This document shows positions 15,926 to 24,268 of a stretch of 64,000 nt of DNA, one piece after another. Every line of letters begins with the position of its first letter. Position 1 is the first letter of the stretch. The position numbers and the translations under genes were made by a program. The notes under the pieces are model-generated. The model made no database searches, was not told the origin of the DNA, and saw nothing but the letters and a program-made list of their open reading frames with translations. Source of the stretch: Halalkalicoccus tibetensis (GTDB taxonomy: Archaea > Halobacteriota > Halobacteria > Halobacteriales > Halalkalicoccaceae); the NCBI RefSeq assembly GCF_037996645.1, contig NZ_JBBMXV010000003.1:434001-498000 (forward strand). Reading direction: 5' to 3'.

Positions 15926-18049
15926 ATGGAAGACGCGATGGGATCGCTGCTCGCGCCCAACTCGATCGCCGTCGTCGGCGCGAGCCCCGACTCGTGGTAC
16001 GCCTCGAACCTGATCGACAACCTCCTCGAGTACGGCTTCGAGGGCGAGGTCCACTACGTCAACCCGAGCCGCGAGGAGGTCTGGGGCGAGCCGTGTCATG
16101 ACTCGATCGGCGAGGTCCCGACCGTCGTCGACCTCGCGGTCGTGAGCGTCCCCCGCGAGTACGTCCTCGGGGTCGTCGAGAGCGCCGGCGAGATGGGGGT
16201 GCCGAGCGCGATCGTCATCACCGCCGGCTTCGGCGAGGCCGACGAGGAAGGCCGGGAGCTTGAGGACCGGCTGGGCGAGCTCGGCGAGAAGTACGGGATG
16301 GCGATCTGCGGGCCCAACACGATCGGGCTCGCGAACACCCACGACGAGACGGTCGTCACCTCGACCTGCTCGCGAAAGCCCGGCAAGGGCTCGATCGGGC
16401 TGGTGAGCCAGTCGGGCGCGCTCGCGTTCACCACCTTCTACGAGCGCGCGGCCGACGAGGAGATCGACTTCGCCTACGTCGTCGCGACGGGCAACGAGGC
16501 GGCCCTCTCGATCACGGAGTACGTCGAGTTCATGGCCGGATCGGATCGCGTCGACGCGATCTGTGCCTACATCGAGGGGATCGACGACCCTCGCCGGTTC
16601 GTCGAGAGCGCGGACGAGGCGGTCCGGGAGGGAACCCCGGTCCTCGCGACGAAGGTCGGCCGTTCGGACGTGGCCGAGCAGGCGTCGCTCTCGCATACGG
16701 GCTCGGTGACCGGCGACGCCGCCGCCTGGGACGCAGCCTTCGAACGCGCGGGGGTCGAACGGGTCCCCGACATCCCCGACCTGCTGGGTCGCTCGCGCGC
16801 CCACACGGCGTTCGACCCGCCCGAGAGCCCGAACGTCTGTCTGGCCTCGACCAGCGGCGGGCTCGCGAGCCTGCTCGCCGACCTGGCCGCCGAACGCGGC
16901 CTCTCCTTACCTCCACTCGAAGGCGAAACCGAGCAAGCATTACTGGAGATGGAGGACCTCCTCACCTTCGGCGCGATGCACAACCCCGCCGACATCCGGG
17001 GGTACGGCGCGGACGTCCTCCCCGAGATCGCCGAAGCCCTGTTCGCCGACGACGCGTTCGACGCCTACGTCTTCGCCGTCGGGCTGCCGGCGGTCGGCGA
17101 GCGCGCCGAGGACATCGCCGACGCGATGCTCGAAGTGCGCGCGATGGCCGACGGCCCCGTGCTCTTCCTCTGGACCGGACGCAAGGGAAGCGACGGGAGC
17201 GAGCCGCCGCTGCCCTACGAGCGGGTGCGCCGGGAAACGCCGCTGTACTACGACCCCGGTCGGTGTCTCGACGCGCTCTCCTCGCTGGTCGGCTTCGGCG
17301 AGCGAACGGAACGGAAGCCGGCGCGGTCGCTGGCCGATCTCCCGCGAACCGAGACGCCGTCGTTTCCGGTCGAGAGCGTGCTGACCTGGGAGGAGGGCTC
17401 GCGGCTGCTCGAGGCGGGCGGCGTCGACCCCGCCGAGACCCGCCTCGCGACGAGCCCCGAGGAGGCGGCCGAACACGTCGAGGGGATCGACCGGCCGGCC
17501 GTCCTGAAGGTCGATTCACGGGAGCTTCCCCACCGCAGCGACGCGGGCGCGGTCGCCGTCGGCGTGACGGCAGGGGAGGCGTCCGAGCGCTACGAGGAGG
17601 TTGTGGAGAACGCCCGCGAGTACCTGGACGATGAGTCGGCGATCGAGGGCGTCCTCGTCCAGGAGCAGGCCGACCTCGCCTCGGCCACCGAGGTCCTGGT
17701 CGGCGTCTCGACCGACGAGAGCTTCGGGCCCGTCATCACCGTTGCCCCGGGCGGCGAGCTCGTCGAGCTGTTCGGCCCCGATGCCGGCGTGACGCTGCTA
17801 CCGCCGGTCGGCGAGGAGGACGTCCGCGAGGCCATCGCCGACACCCGGCTTGACGAGCTCCTCTCGGGCTATCGCGGCCGACCGCCGGGCGACGTCGACG
17901 CGCTCGCGGAGCTGGTCGCCCGGGTCGGTGACCTCGCCGTCGGCGCGAGCGATCCCGCGATCGACGAGCTCGATCTCAACCCCGTGCTCGTCGGTCCCGA
18001 TGGGGAGGGCGTCTCGATCGTCGATATCCTCGTCCGAACGGGTCGGTAA
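15926..18049 (+). CDS. Acetate/acyl-CoA ligase (ADP-forming), alpha-beta fusion
   Basis: 707 residues. The N-terminal part is a CoA-binding domain (SIAVVGASPDSWYASNLIDNLL), then two succinyl-CoA-ligase-like domains with the phosphohistidine loop ASLSHTGSVTGD, where His257 is the expected phosphorylated residue. After about residue 470 comes the ATP-grasp domain (AVLKVDSRELPHRSDAGAVA and VLVQEQADLASATEVLVGV), so the alpha and beta subunits are fused as in many archaeal enzymes. It converts acyl-CoA plus ADP and phosphate to acid plus ATP (or the reverse) in the cytosol. The ATG at 15926 is chosen because homology starts there; a GTG 24 nt upstream is less likely. Acyl specificity is unknown. 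Confidence 0.9.
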   Translation: MEDAMGSLLAPNSIAVVGASPDSWYASNLIDNLLEYGFEGEVHYVNPSREEVWGEPCHDSIGEVPTVVDLAVVSVPREYVLGVVESAGEMGVPSAIVITAGFGEADEEGRELEDRLGELGEKYGMAICGPNTIGLANTHDETVVTSTCSRKPGKGSIGLVSQSGALAFTTFYERAADEEIDFAYVVATGNEAALSITEYVEFMAGSDRVDAICAYIEGIDDPRRFVESADEAVREGTPVLATKVGRSDVAEQASLSHTGSVTGDAAAWDAAFERAGVERVPDIPDLLGRSRAHTAFDPPESPNVCLASTSGGLASLLADLAAERGLSLPPLEGETEQALLEMEDLLTFGAMHNPADIRGYGADVLPEIAEALFADDAFDAYVFAVGLPAVGERAEDIADAMLEVRAMADGPVLFLWTGRKGSDGSEPPLPYERVRRETPLYYDPGRCLDALSSLVGFGERTERKPARSLADLPRTETPSFPVESVLTWEEGSRLLEAGGVDPAETRLATSPEEAAEHVEGIDRPAVLKVDSRELPHRSDAGAVAVGVTAGEASERYEEVVENAREYLDDESAIEGVLVQEQADLASATEVLVGVSTDESFGPVITVAPGGELVELFGPDAGVTLLPPVGEEDVREAIADTRLDELLSGYRGRPPGDVDALAELVARVGDLAVGASDPAIDELDLNPVLVGPDGEGVSIVDILVRTGR

Positions 18050-18108
18050 CATCCCATTCCGCCCCCCACGATCGGTAGTTCTACTACCGTTCCGGGCCAC
18101 GCAGCATC

Positions 18109-18609
18109 ATGATCGAGGAAGGCGATCCAGCGCCCGATTTCACCGTCCCGGTCGCCGGCGGGGAGGCGTACAACGACGTCGGCGAGTTCACACTTTCGGA
18201 ACACGTAGGAAACGGCCCCGTCGTTCTGGCCTTCTTCCCCGCCGCGTTCACGAGCGGCTGTACCGAGGAGCTCTGTACGTTTCGCGACTCGCTGGGTGCC
18301 TTCGAGGCGGTCGACGCGAGCGTCTACGGGATCAGCACCGACCTGCCCTTTGCCCAGAACGAGTTCATCCGCCAGGAGGGGCTGACGTTCCCGCTGCTGA
18401 GCGACTACGATCACGAGGCCATCGAGGCCTACGACGTCGTCCTCGAGGGGTTCTACGACGTCATGTCGGTCGCCGAGCGGGCCGTGTTCGTGATCGACGA
18501 CGACGGGACGGTCGCCTATCGATGGGTTCGGGACGGCGAGAACCCCGACTTCGAGCAGCTCGTAAGCGAGGTCCGGGACGCGGTCGAGTCGGCGGCTCGA
18601 CCGTCGTGA
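18109..18609 (+). CDS. Peroxiredoxin, Bcp/AhpC-TSA type
   Basis: 166 residues. The active-site motif FFPAAFTSGCTEELCTFRD places the peroxidatic Cys at 51 and a resolving Cys at 56, the spacing of atypical 2-Cys Bcp enzymes. The thioredoxin-like core continues through VYGISTDLPFAQNEFIRQ and AVFVIDDDGTVAYRW. It reduces hydrogen peroxide and organic peroxides using thioredoxin. It is 59 bp downstream of the acyl-CoA synthetase and may be on the same transcript, but a separate promoter cannot be excluded. Confidence 0.9.
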   Translation: MIEEGDPAPDFTVPVAGGEAYNDVGEFTLSEHVGNGPVVLAFFPAAFTSGCTEELCTFRDSLGAFEAVDASVYGISTDLPFAQNEFIRQEGLTFPLLSDYDHEAIEAYDVVLEGFYDVMSVAERAVFVIDDDGTVAYRWVRDGENPDFEQLVSEVRDAVESAARPS

Positions 18610-18639
18610 TCGGGGTGGGTGAACTTCACACAGGTAGAG

Positions 18640-18815
18640 GGGGATATTGCCGCTATATGCGCTCTCAGGCCCGACCGTTCTCGCGCCCTCCACCCGTGAA
18701 GGAGCGCCTGGGGTCGGCAACACCACCGTAGTGGAGCGGTCGGGGTAGCTACCGCCCGTCGGGTTTCGAGACCACGATGGCTCGCGGCGAACGGGATGAG
18801 GATAATATTGCCGAT
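18640..18815 (+). promoter_or_regulatory. pstS: Control region of the pst operon with a repeated ATATTGCCG element
   Basis: The 9-mer ATATTGCCG occurs at 18644-18652 and again at 18805-18813 in the same orientation, the second copy within the likely TATA box GATAATATT (18801-18809). Repeated elements in a phosphate transporter leader suggest a phosphate-dependent regulator site; this is inference from position only. Confidence 0.4.
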
Positions 18816-18885
18816 TTTCGGCGGAACCACCAAATGTTGTGTACGGCGCGCTTCTCGTATAGCCACATCACCTACGGGGAGTCTA

Positions 18886-19866
18886 GTGGCATTTCGCTCA
18901 CCCAGTAGCTGCTCGCGTCGGTCCGCGCTTCGAGCCGTCGGCCTCGCCTCCGCGGTGGGGCTCGCCGGCTGTTCGGCGTTCGCGGACTCGAACGACGGGC
19001 CGTCGATCCGCGTCTCGGGCGGGGTCGGCCCGCTGCCGATGATGCAGGTCTGGGCCGACGAGTACGAGGAGGCGAACGTGCAGGTTGCCGGTGGCGGGAC
19101 GGGGAGGGGCGTCTCGGACGTGCTCAACGACCAGGTCGACATCGCGATGATGGGCCGCGAGCCCGACGAGGAGGAGGTCGAACAGGGGCTGTTCGCCGTC
19201 GCGATGCTCATGGACACCGTCGTCGGGACGATCAACGAGGAGAATCCGGTCCTCGACGCGATCAACGAGCAGGGGCTCTCACAGGAGGACCTCGCGGCGA
19301 TCTTCACGCGCGAGGTCACCCATTGGAGCGAGGTCGTCGACGCCGACGCGGAGGACGACGAGATCGTCGTCTTCGGGCGGTCCGATTCCTCGGCGGCCTA
19401 CCAGAAGTGGGGCGAGTTCCTCGGCGGGCTCTCGGAGAACGAACTCGAGAGCCACGCCGACGCGAACGTCAACGGTGACCAGGACATCGCCAGACAGGTA
19501 CGCGCGGGCGTCAACGCGATCGGCTTCAACAACGTCAACTACATCTGGGACGCAAACACCGGCGAGATCGAGGGTGAGGTCCGGCCGATCCCGCTGGACC
19601 TCGACGGCGACGGCACGCTCAGCGACGAGGAGGCGTTCTACGAGACCCGCGAGGAGTTCCTCATCGCCGTCGAGGAGGGTATCTACCCCGAGCCGCCGGC
19701 CCGCCAGATGTTCCTGGCGGCAAACGACGAGTTCACCGAGGAGGCCGAGGCGTTCGTCGAGTGGATCCTCTCGGAGGGCCAGCAGTACGTCCGTGACAAC
19801 GGTTACGTCCCGCTCACCGATGACGTCCTCGAAGAACAGCGCCGAACGCTGGCGGAGGGGCGCTGA
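18886..19866 (+). CDS. pstS: Phosphate ABC transporter substrate-binding lipoprotein PstS
   Basis: About 326 residues from the GTG giving MAFRSPSSCSRRSALRAVG. The twin-arginine SRRS motif followed by a hydrophobic stretch and the lipobox LAGC shows a Tat-exported lipoprotein, usual for haloarchaeal binding proteins. The mature part has the PstS phosphate-binding pattern: SGGVGPL near the N-terminus, GGGTGRGVSDVL, VDIAMMGREP, and FGRSDSSAAYQKW around the second phosphate loop. A longer start at the ATG 18796 would put 40 residues before the Tat motif, and that ATG directly abuts the TATA-like box. First gene of pstSCAB; the pstC ATG directly follows its stop codon. Confidence 0.88.
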   Translation: MAFRSPSSCSRRSALRAVGLASAVGLAGCSAFADSNDGPSIRVSGGVGPLPMMQVWADEYEEANVQVAGGGTGRGVSDVLNDQVDIAMMGREPDEEEVEQGLFAVAMLMDTVVGTINEENPVLDAINEQGLSQEDLAAIFTREVTHWSEVVDADAEDDEIVVFGRSDSSAAYQKWGEFLGGLSENELESHADANVNGDQDIARQVRAGVNAIGFNNVNYIWDANTGEIEGEVRPIPLDLDGDGTLSDEEAFYETREEFLIAVEEGIYPEPPARQMFLAANDEFTEEAEAFVEWILSEGQQYVRDNGYVPLTDDVLEEQRRTLAEGR

Positions 19867-20805
19867 ATGGCGTCCGAAACGGGCACCGAATCGGCCGGGC
19901 GTTCCTCGACCGTCCGGCGTCGGCTGCTCGCGGAGCGTCTGAGCAGCGCCGGGCTCGCCTTGGCGGCGCTCTTCGCCATCGGCCTGTTCGCGCTGGTCGT
20001 CGCCATCCTCGTCTGGGAGTCGGCCCCGATCCTCGCCGAACAGCCCCTTTCGGAGCTCCTGCTCTCCTCGAACTGGAACCCCGCACAGGGCGAGTTCGGC
20101 TTCCTGCCCGCGATCGTCGGCACGCTCTACGTGACCGGCATCTCGATGGCGATCGGGATTCCTCTAGCCCTCCTCTCGGCGATCTACCTCGCCGAGTACG
20201 CCGACGGGCGAACCCAGACGCTTCTGGCCTCATTCATCGACGTGCTCGCGGCGGTCCCGGGGGTCGTCTTCGGGCTGATCGGCCTGATCGTCGTCGTTCC
20301 CTTCGTCGGGGACTACCTCGCGCCGGCGCTGGGCGTCCAGAGCACTGGATTGGGAATCCTGACGGCGAGCCTGGTCCTCTCGATCATCGTCGTCCCCTAC
20401 ATGGTCTCGCTCACCGTCGAGTCCCTCGAAGCCCTGCCCGACGAGCTGCGCGAATCGGCGCTCGCGCTCGGGATGACCAAATGGGGGATGATCAGGGGCG
20501 TCCTGCTCCGTGCGGCGGGACCGGGGATCCTCTCGGCGATCCTGCTCGGCTTCGGCCGGGCGTTCGGCGCGACGATGGCGGTCGTGATGGTGATCGGCGG
20601 GATGACCGCGCTGCCCGACTCGGTGTTCGAGCCGGGCCAGACCCTCTCGACGCTCATCGTCAACGACTTCGGCGAGCTGATGTCCGTGCCGACCACCCAG
20701 TCGGCGCTGATCTTCGTCGGGCTGATGCTGCTGGTGATCGTCTGGACGTTCAACCTCGGTGCGATGCTGCTTCGCCGCCGGCTCGAACGGAGGTGGCAGT
20801 ACTGA
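19867..20805 (+). CDS. pstC: Phosphate ABC transporter permease PstC
   Basis: 312 residues with six membrane helices. The N-terminal 20 residues are hydrophilic and the first helix starts at about residue 27. The EAA loop typical of ABC permeases appears as LPDELRESALALGMTKWGMIRGVLLRA split across the fourth and fifth helices. The GIPLALLSAIYLAEYA segment and DVLAAVPGVVFGL are typical of PstC. It imports phosphate with PstA, PstB and PstS. Its ATG immediately follows the pstS stop and its stop overlaps the pstA start by one base (TGATG), so the genes are translationally coupled. Confidence 0.92.
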   Translation: MASETGTESAGRSSTVRRRLLAERLSSAGLALAALFAIGLFALVVAILVWESAPILAEQPLSELLLSSNWNPAQGEFGFLPAIVGTLYVTGISMAIGIPLALLSAIYLAEYADGRTQTLLASFIDVLAAVPGVVFGLIGLIVVVPFVGDYLAPALGVQSTGLGILTASLVLSIIVVPYMVSLTVESLEALPDELRESALALGMTKWGMIRGVLLRAAGPGILSAILLGFGRAFGATMAVVMVIGGMTALPDSVFEPGQTLSTLIVNDFGELMSVPTTQSALIFVGLMLLVIVWTFNLGAMLLRRRLERRWQY

Positions 20806-21665
20806 TGGATCGATACACCGAACAGAAGCTCTTCGGCGTCCTGATGCGTGCGAGCGTTGCAGTCGTCATCGGGGCGCTGGCGATCATCGTCGGCGTGACG
20901 CTGGTCCGTGGCGGGGCGGTCCTCGCCTCGGACCCGACGCTCGCGATCACGCCGCCGGGCCCGACCTACCTGATCGACGGCGGCGGGGGCTTCCTGCACG
21001 CGATGGTCGGCAGCCTCTTCATCGTCGTCCCGGCGACGGTCGCCTCGACGGCGGTCGCGCTCTCGACGGCGATCTACCTCCAGAGCGACTACTCGAGCGA
21101 GCGCTTCGCCGAGTGGGTGAACCTCTTTCTGAACGTGCTCTGGGGGACCCCGCCGATCGTCTACGGCGTCTTCGTGCTCACCCTGCTGATCTTCGCGGGG
21201 GCGCGTGCCAGCCTCGTCGCCGGGATCGTTTCGATCGCGATCTTCCAGTACCCGATCATCACACGGTACGCGGACGAGGCGCTTCGCTCCGTCTCCACCG
21301 AGCTCAAGGAGACGACCTACGCGCTCGGCTCGACCCGCTTCGAAACCGCCCGGATCACGCTTCGGGCGGCGTTTCCGGGCATCGTCGCCGGCGTCATCAT
21401 GGGCTTCGCCCGCGGCATCGGCGACGCCGCGACGGTGCTCTTCACCGCCGGCGGCGCGACCGACATGCCCACCGGCCCCTTCGAGCCGGCGACGACGCTC
21501 CCGATCCTCATCTTCGAGCAGGCGACCTCGTTCAACGCCGAGGTGCGCTCGCACGCCTACGCCGCGGCGTTCGTCCTCATGGTCGTCGTGCTCGTTTTGA
21601 TCCTCGTCTCGAAGCTGCTCGCGGGCCGCTTTGCCCGATTCGTCCCCGGAAGTGATACCCAATGA
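20805..21665 (+). CDS. pstA: Phosphate ABC transporter permease PstA
   Basis: 286 residues starting MDRYTEQKLFGVLMR. Six membrane helices; the periplasmic region IDGGGGFLHAMVGSLFIVV and the motif NVLWGTPPIVYGVF correspond to the PstC motif AVPGVVFG, and the EAA loop reads STELKETTYALGSTRFETA. It pairs with PstC to form the membrane pore. The start shares a base with the pstC stop; its end overlaps pstB by 4 nt (ATGA). Clear family member. Confidence 0.92.
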   Translation: MDRYTEQKLFGVLMRASVAVVIGALAIIVGVTLVRGGAVLASDPTLAITPPGPTYLIDGGGGFLHAMVGSLFIVVPATVASTAVALSTAIYLQSDYSSERFAEWVNLFLNVLWGTPPIVYGVFVLTLLIFAGARASLVAGIVSIAIFQYPIITRYADEALRSVSTELKETTYALGSTRFETARITLRAAFPGIVAGVIMGFARGIGDAATVLFTAGGATDMPTGPFEPATTLPILIFEQATSFNAEVRSHAYAAAFVLMVVVLVLILVSKLLAGRFARFVPGSDTQ

Positions 21666-22492
21666 GTCACCACCCAGCGATCCGTACGGAAGGCCTCTCG
21701 CCCACCTACACTGGCGAGCGCGAGGTCGAGGCACTGAAAGACGTCACCATCGACTTCGACCGCAACCGCCTGACGGCCATCATCGGCCCCTCGGGCTGTG
21801 GCAAGTCCACGCTGTTGAAGTCGCTGAACCGGCTGCACGAGATCCAGTCGAACGTCGAGATCGAGGGCGAGGTCTACGTCGGCGACGAACCGCTCTACAG
21901 CACCGACCGACCGCTGCCCGAGATCCGAAAGCACATCGGCTACGTTCCACAGAAGCCGACGCCGCTTCCCCTCTCGGTCTACGAGAACGTCGCCTACGGC
22001 CCGAAGATCCACGGCGACCACACCGACGAGGAGCTCGACGCGATCGTCGAGAACTGCCTGCGGAAGGTGAACCTCTGGGAGGAGGTCGAGGACAGGTTGG
22101 ACGCCTCGGGCGCACAGCTCTCGATGGGGCAGATCCAGCGGCTCTGTCTCGCCCGCGCGCTCGCGGTCGATCCGGACGTGCTGCTCTGTGACGAGGTGAC
22201 CTCGGCGCTCGACCCCGTCTCCGCGGAGACGGTCGAGGAGACGCTCGCCTCGCTCAAGGAGGAGTACACGATCGTCATGGTGACTCACAGCATGGAACAG
22301 GCCAAACGCCTTGCCGACGAGGTAGTGTTCCTCTATCTCGGCGAGCTCGTCGAGGCCAACGACACGCGCTCGTTCTTCGAGGACCCCTCGGACGAGCGCA
22401 CCAGGGAGTTCGTCTCGGGCCACGACACCGTCGAGTTCGACGCCGGGGAACGGCGCCGGGACGAGGCCGAGCCCACGACGAGCGACGACTGA
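21662..22492 (+). CDS. pstB: Phosphate ABC transporter ATP-binding protein PstB
   Basis: 276 residues. Walker A GPSGCGKST is at 42-50, the Q-loop Gln is at 97 and Walker B LLCDE at 174-178, followed by the H-loop His209. The signature motif is LSMGQIQR (153-160) instead of the usual LSGGQQQR, an unusual substitution of the second position. The length and the KSLNRLHE helix fit PstB. It energises phosphate import. The C-terminal 20 residues are an acidic extension (DAGERRRDEAEPTTSDD). No phoU follows; the next gene is convergent, 17 bp away. Confidence 0.9.
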   Translation: MSHHPAIRTEGLSPTYTGEREVEALKDVTIDFDRNRLTAIIGPSGCGKSTLLKSLNRLHEIQSNVEIEGEVYVGDEPLYSTDRPLPEIRKHIGYVPQKPTPLPLSVYENVAYGPKIHGDHTDEELDAIVENCLRKVNLWEEVEDRLDASGAQLSMGQIQRLCLARALAVDPDVLLCDEVTSALDPVSAETVEETLASLKEEYTIVMVTHSMEQAKRLADEVVFLYLGELVEANDTRSFFEDPSDERTREFVSGHDTVEFDAGERRRDEAEPTTSDD

Positions 22493-22509
22493 GCGCGAAG
22501 CGGTCCCCT

Positions 22510-23649
22510 CTACCCGCCCTCGAGCAGCGCCCCGTCACCGTGTTCCTCGCGGAGCCGATCGAGATACTCCCGTTGTTCTTCGAGCCGTGGCGTCGGCTCC
22601 TTGAAGGCGTGCTCGAACATCCCGGCCGGATCGGCCTCGTACCCCTCGGCCCGGTCGACGAGCTCCGTGATCGACTCCTCGATCCCCTCGTCGATTTCCT
22701 CGATCCCCTCGTCGTCGAGCACTCCCTCGTTTCGGAGGTACACCTCGAAGCGGTCGATGGGATCCTTCTCCCGCCACTCCTCGACCTCCTCGTCCTCGCG
22801 GTAGTTCGATGGGTCGTCGGCGGTGGTATGGGCGCCGTAGTGGTACTGGATCGCCTCGATCAGGGTCGGGCGGGCCTCGCTCTCGTCGGGATCGAGCGCC
22901 TTCTCGCGTGCGGCGTGTGTCACGACGTAGGTCGCGAGCGGGTCCATGCCGTCGACCTGAACGCCCTCGAAGCCGTAGGCGGTCGCCTTTTGTGCGAGCG
23001 TCTCGCTTGCGGTCTGGCGTTCTCTGGGCACCGAGATCGCCCACTGGTTGTTGTTGCAAAAGAAGACGTTGGGGGTGTCGAACACGCCGGCGAAGTTCAG
23101 CGCTTCATGGAAGTCGCCCTCGCTGGTGGCGCCGTCCCCGAAGTGTGCGACGCTCACCCGCTCGTCGCCCGCCAGTTTCGCGGCCCACGCCCAGCCGACG
23201 GCATGGGGAAGGTGGTCGGCGATGGTGATGTTCAGGGGAAACACCTCGAGGTCGGCGAGGGCAGCGTTGCCCGCCTCGTGGCCCATCCAGTAGAGTAGGT
23301 ACTCCCAGGGCATTCCGCGTGCGACGAGCGCGCCGTGCTCGCGGTACTGATAGGAGAGCATGTCGTCGTCGGCCAGCGCGTAGGTGCTGCCGATCTGCGA
23401 GCCCTCCTGGCCCGCGAGCGAGGAGTACGTCCCCATCCGGCCCTGGCGCTGGAGGCTGATCATGCGCTCGTCGAAGCGCCGACAGAACCGCATGTCCCGG
23501 TACATCGCCGCCAGCCGTTCGGGCCCGAGATCCGGAACGAGCTCGGGCGCGACGACGCTCCCGTCGGGGGCGAGCACCTCCACCCGGTCGTCCGGCGCCC
23601 GATCCAGTACGGCTCGTGTCATACTCCCGATAGCGTCGACGAGACTCAT
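22510..23649 (-). CDS. Thiamine-diphosphate-dependent dehydrogenase E1 component, alpha subunit (orphan)
   Basis: 379 residues of the 2-oxoacid dehydrogenase E1-alpha family. The ThDP-binding motif GDGATSEGDF (171-180) ends in CNNNQ (198-202), and the substrate-side segment YREHGALVARGMP is typical. It would decarboxylate pyruvate or a branched-chain 2-oxoacid together with an E1-beta subunit. No E1-beta, E2 or E3 gene is visible next to it, so the partner must be elsewhere or this copy has diverged. The first 25 residues, before the conserved core, are variable and the start could be the ATG for MTRAVLD (23622). An A/T-rich patch near 23730-23742 may hold its promoter. Confidence 0.88.
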   Translation of the reverse strand: MSLVDAIGSMTRAVLDRAPDDRVEVLAPDGSVVAPELVPDLGPERLAAMYRDMRFCRRFDERMISLQRQGRMGTYSSLAGQEGSQIGSTYALADDDMLSYQYREHGALVARGMPWEYLLYWMGHEAGNAALADLEVFPLNITIADHLPHAVGWAWAAKLAGDERVSVAHFGDGATSEGDFHEALNFAGVFDTPNVFFCNNNQWAISVPRERQTASETLAQKATAYGFEGVQVDGMDPLATYVVTHAAREKALDPDESEARPTLIEAIQYHYGAHTTADDPSNYREDEEVEEWREKDPIDRFEVYLRNEGVLDDEGIEEIDEGIEESITELVDRAEGYEADPAGMFEHAFKEPTPRLEEQREYLDRLREEHGDGALLEGG

Positions 23650-23921
23650 AAAGCCGTACGCTCCTCCGCCGGCCCGATAGCGCGATCGCTCGTCGCCCGA
23701 GCGGACATCTCGCTCACCTGGCAGAAAGCTTTATTATGATGCGTGCTATCTTGTCACATACGCCCGTCACCCAGTCGGCATCCGGCGGGCATCACGAACG
23801 ACCGCATCGCACGACGAACACCCTGCACGAAATCAACACATCGAGAACGAACGACACTGCGACACCACGACACGACGCATCCGCACCGTACGACGATCAG
23901 GTCTCGCCCGTCAACCACCGT
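23650..23921. other. Gene-free spacer, low-complexity, between E1-alpha and the tandem repeat
   Basis: No gene is convincing. From about 23760 the sequence is rich in short ACGAC and CATCG words, which look like degraded copies of the repeat that follows. A TATA-like stretch (on the minus strand CATAATAAAG, near 23731-23741) may serve the E1-alpha gene. Confidence 0.5.
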
Positions 23922-24065
23922 ATCGCCCGCTAACCAGGCATCGCGCGGAAATCACGCATCGCCCGCTAACCAGGTATCGCACGGAGACCACGCATCGCCC
24001 GCTAACTAGGTATCGCGCGGAAACCACGTATCGCTCGTCCACCCGGCATCGTCCGCCGACCAGTG
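23922..24065. repeat. 18-bp tandem repeat, 8 units
   Basis: Eight consecutive 18-bp units begin at 23922, 23940, 23958, 23976, 23994, 24012, 24030 and 24048. Units 1, 3 and 5 read ATCGCCCGCTAACCAGG plus C/T with single changes; units 2, 4 and 6 read ATCGCGCGGAAACCACG plus C/T. The array therefore has a 36-bp higher-order period of alternating A and B units; units 7 and 8 are more degenerate. Because 18 is a multiple of three, any frame through it codes a hexapeptide repeat, but none has a credible start. A partial unit precedes at about 23903-23921. No spacers, so not a CRISPR array. Confidence 0.9.
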
Positions 24066-24268
24066 CAAGAGGCGGTCCGACGTCCGGCCCCCATCGGCCC
24101 GTCGGTCCCGCCGACCCCGTGTTACTTCCTGGTGTCGCCCGTTCCGTACCCCATTGAAACGCCCGTAGGCGCGTCGTCATCCCCCGAGAGCGACTGCATC
24201 GCGTTTCGATCCATTCGGACTCGGCCCCGGTACGGGCGAAGCGAAACGTGCCCGGATGGGGGCGTCGG
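24066..24268. other. Gene-free spacer following the tandem repeat
   Basis: About 200 bp with no gene that I can support. It ends at the stop of the first membrane glycan gene. Nothing is seen here apart from GC-rich sequence. Confidence 0.4.

Noticed and set aside
23922-24065. Possible CRISPR array.
   Set aside because: The 18-bp units are contiguous with no unique spacers and no cas genes are present.
23911-24180. An 89-codon minus-strand frame through the tandem repeat.
   Set aside because: Its hexapeptide repeat (RYLVSGRCVVSV and variants) follows simply from the 18-bp DNA unit; there is no start context or promoter, and the repeat reads openly in other frames too.
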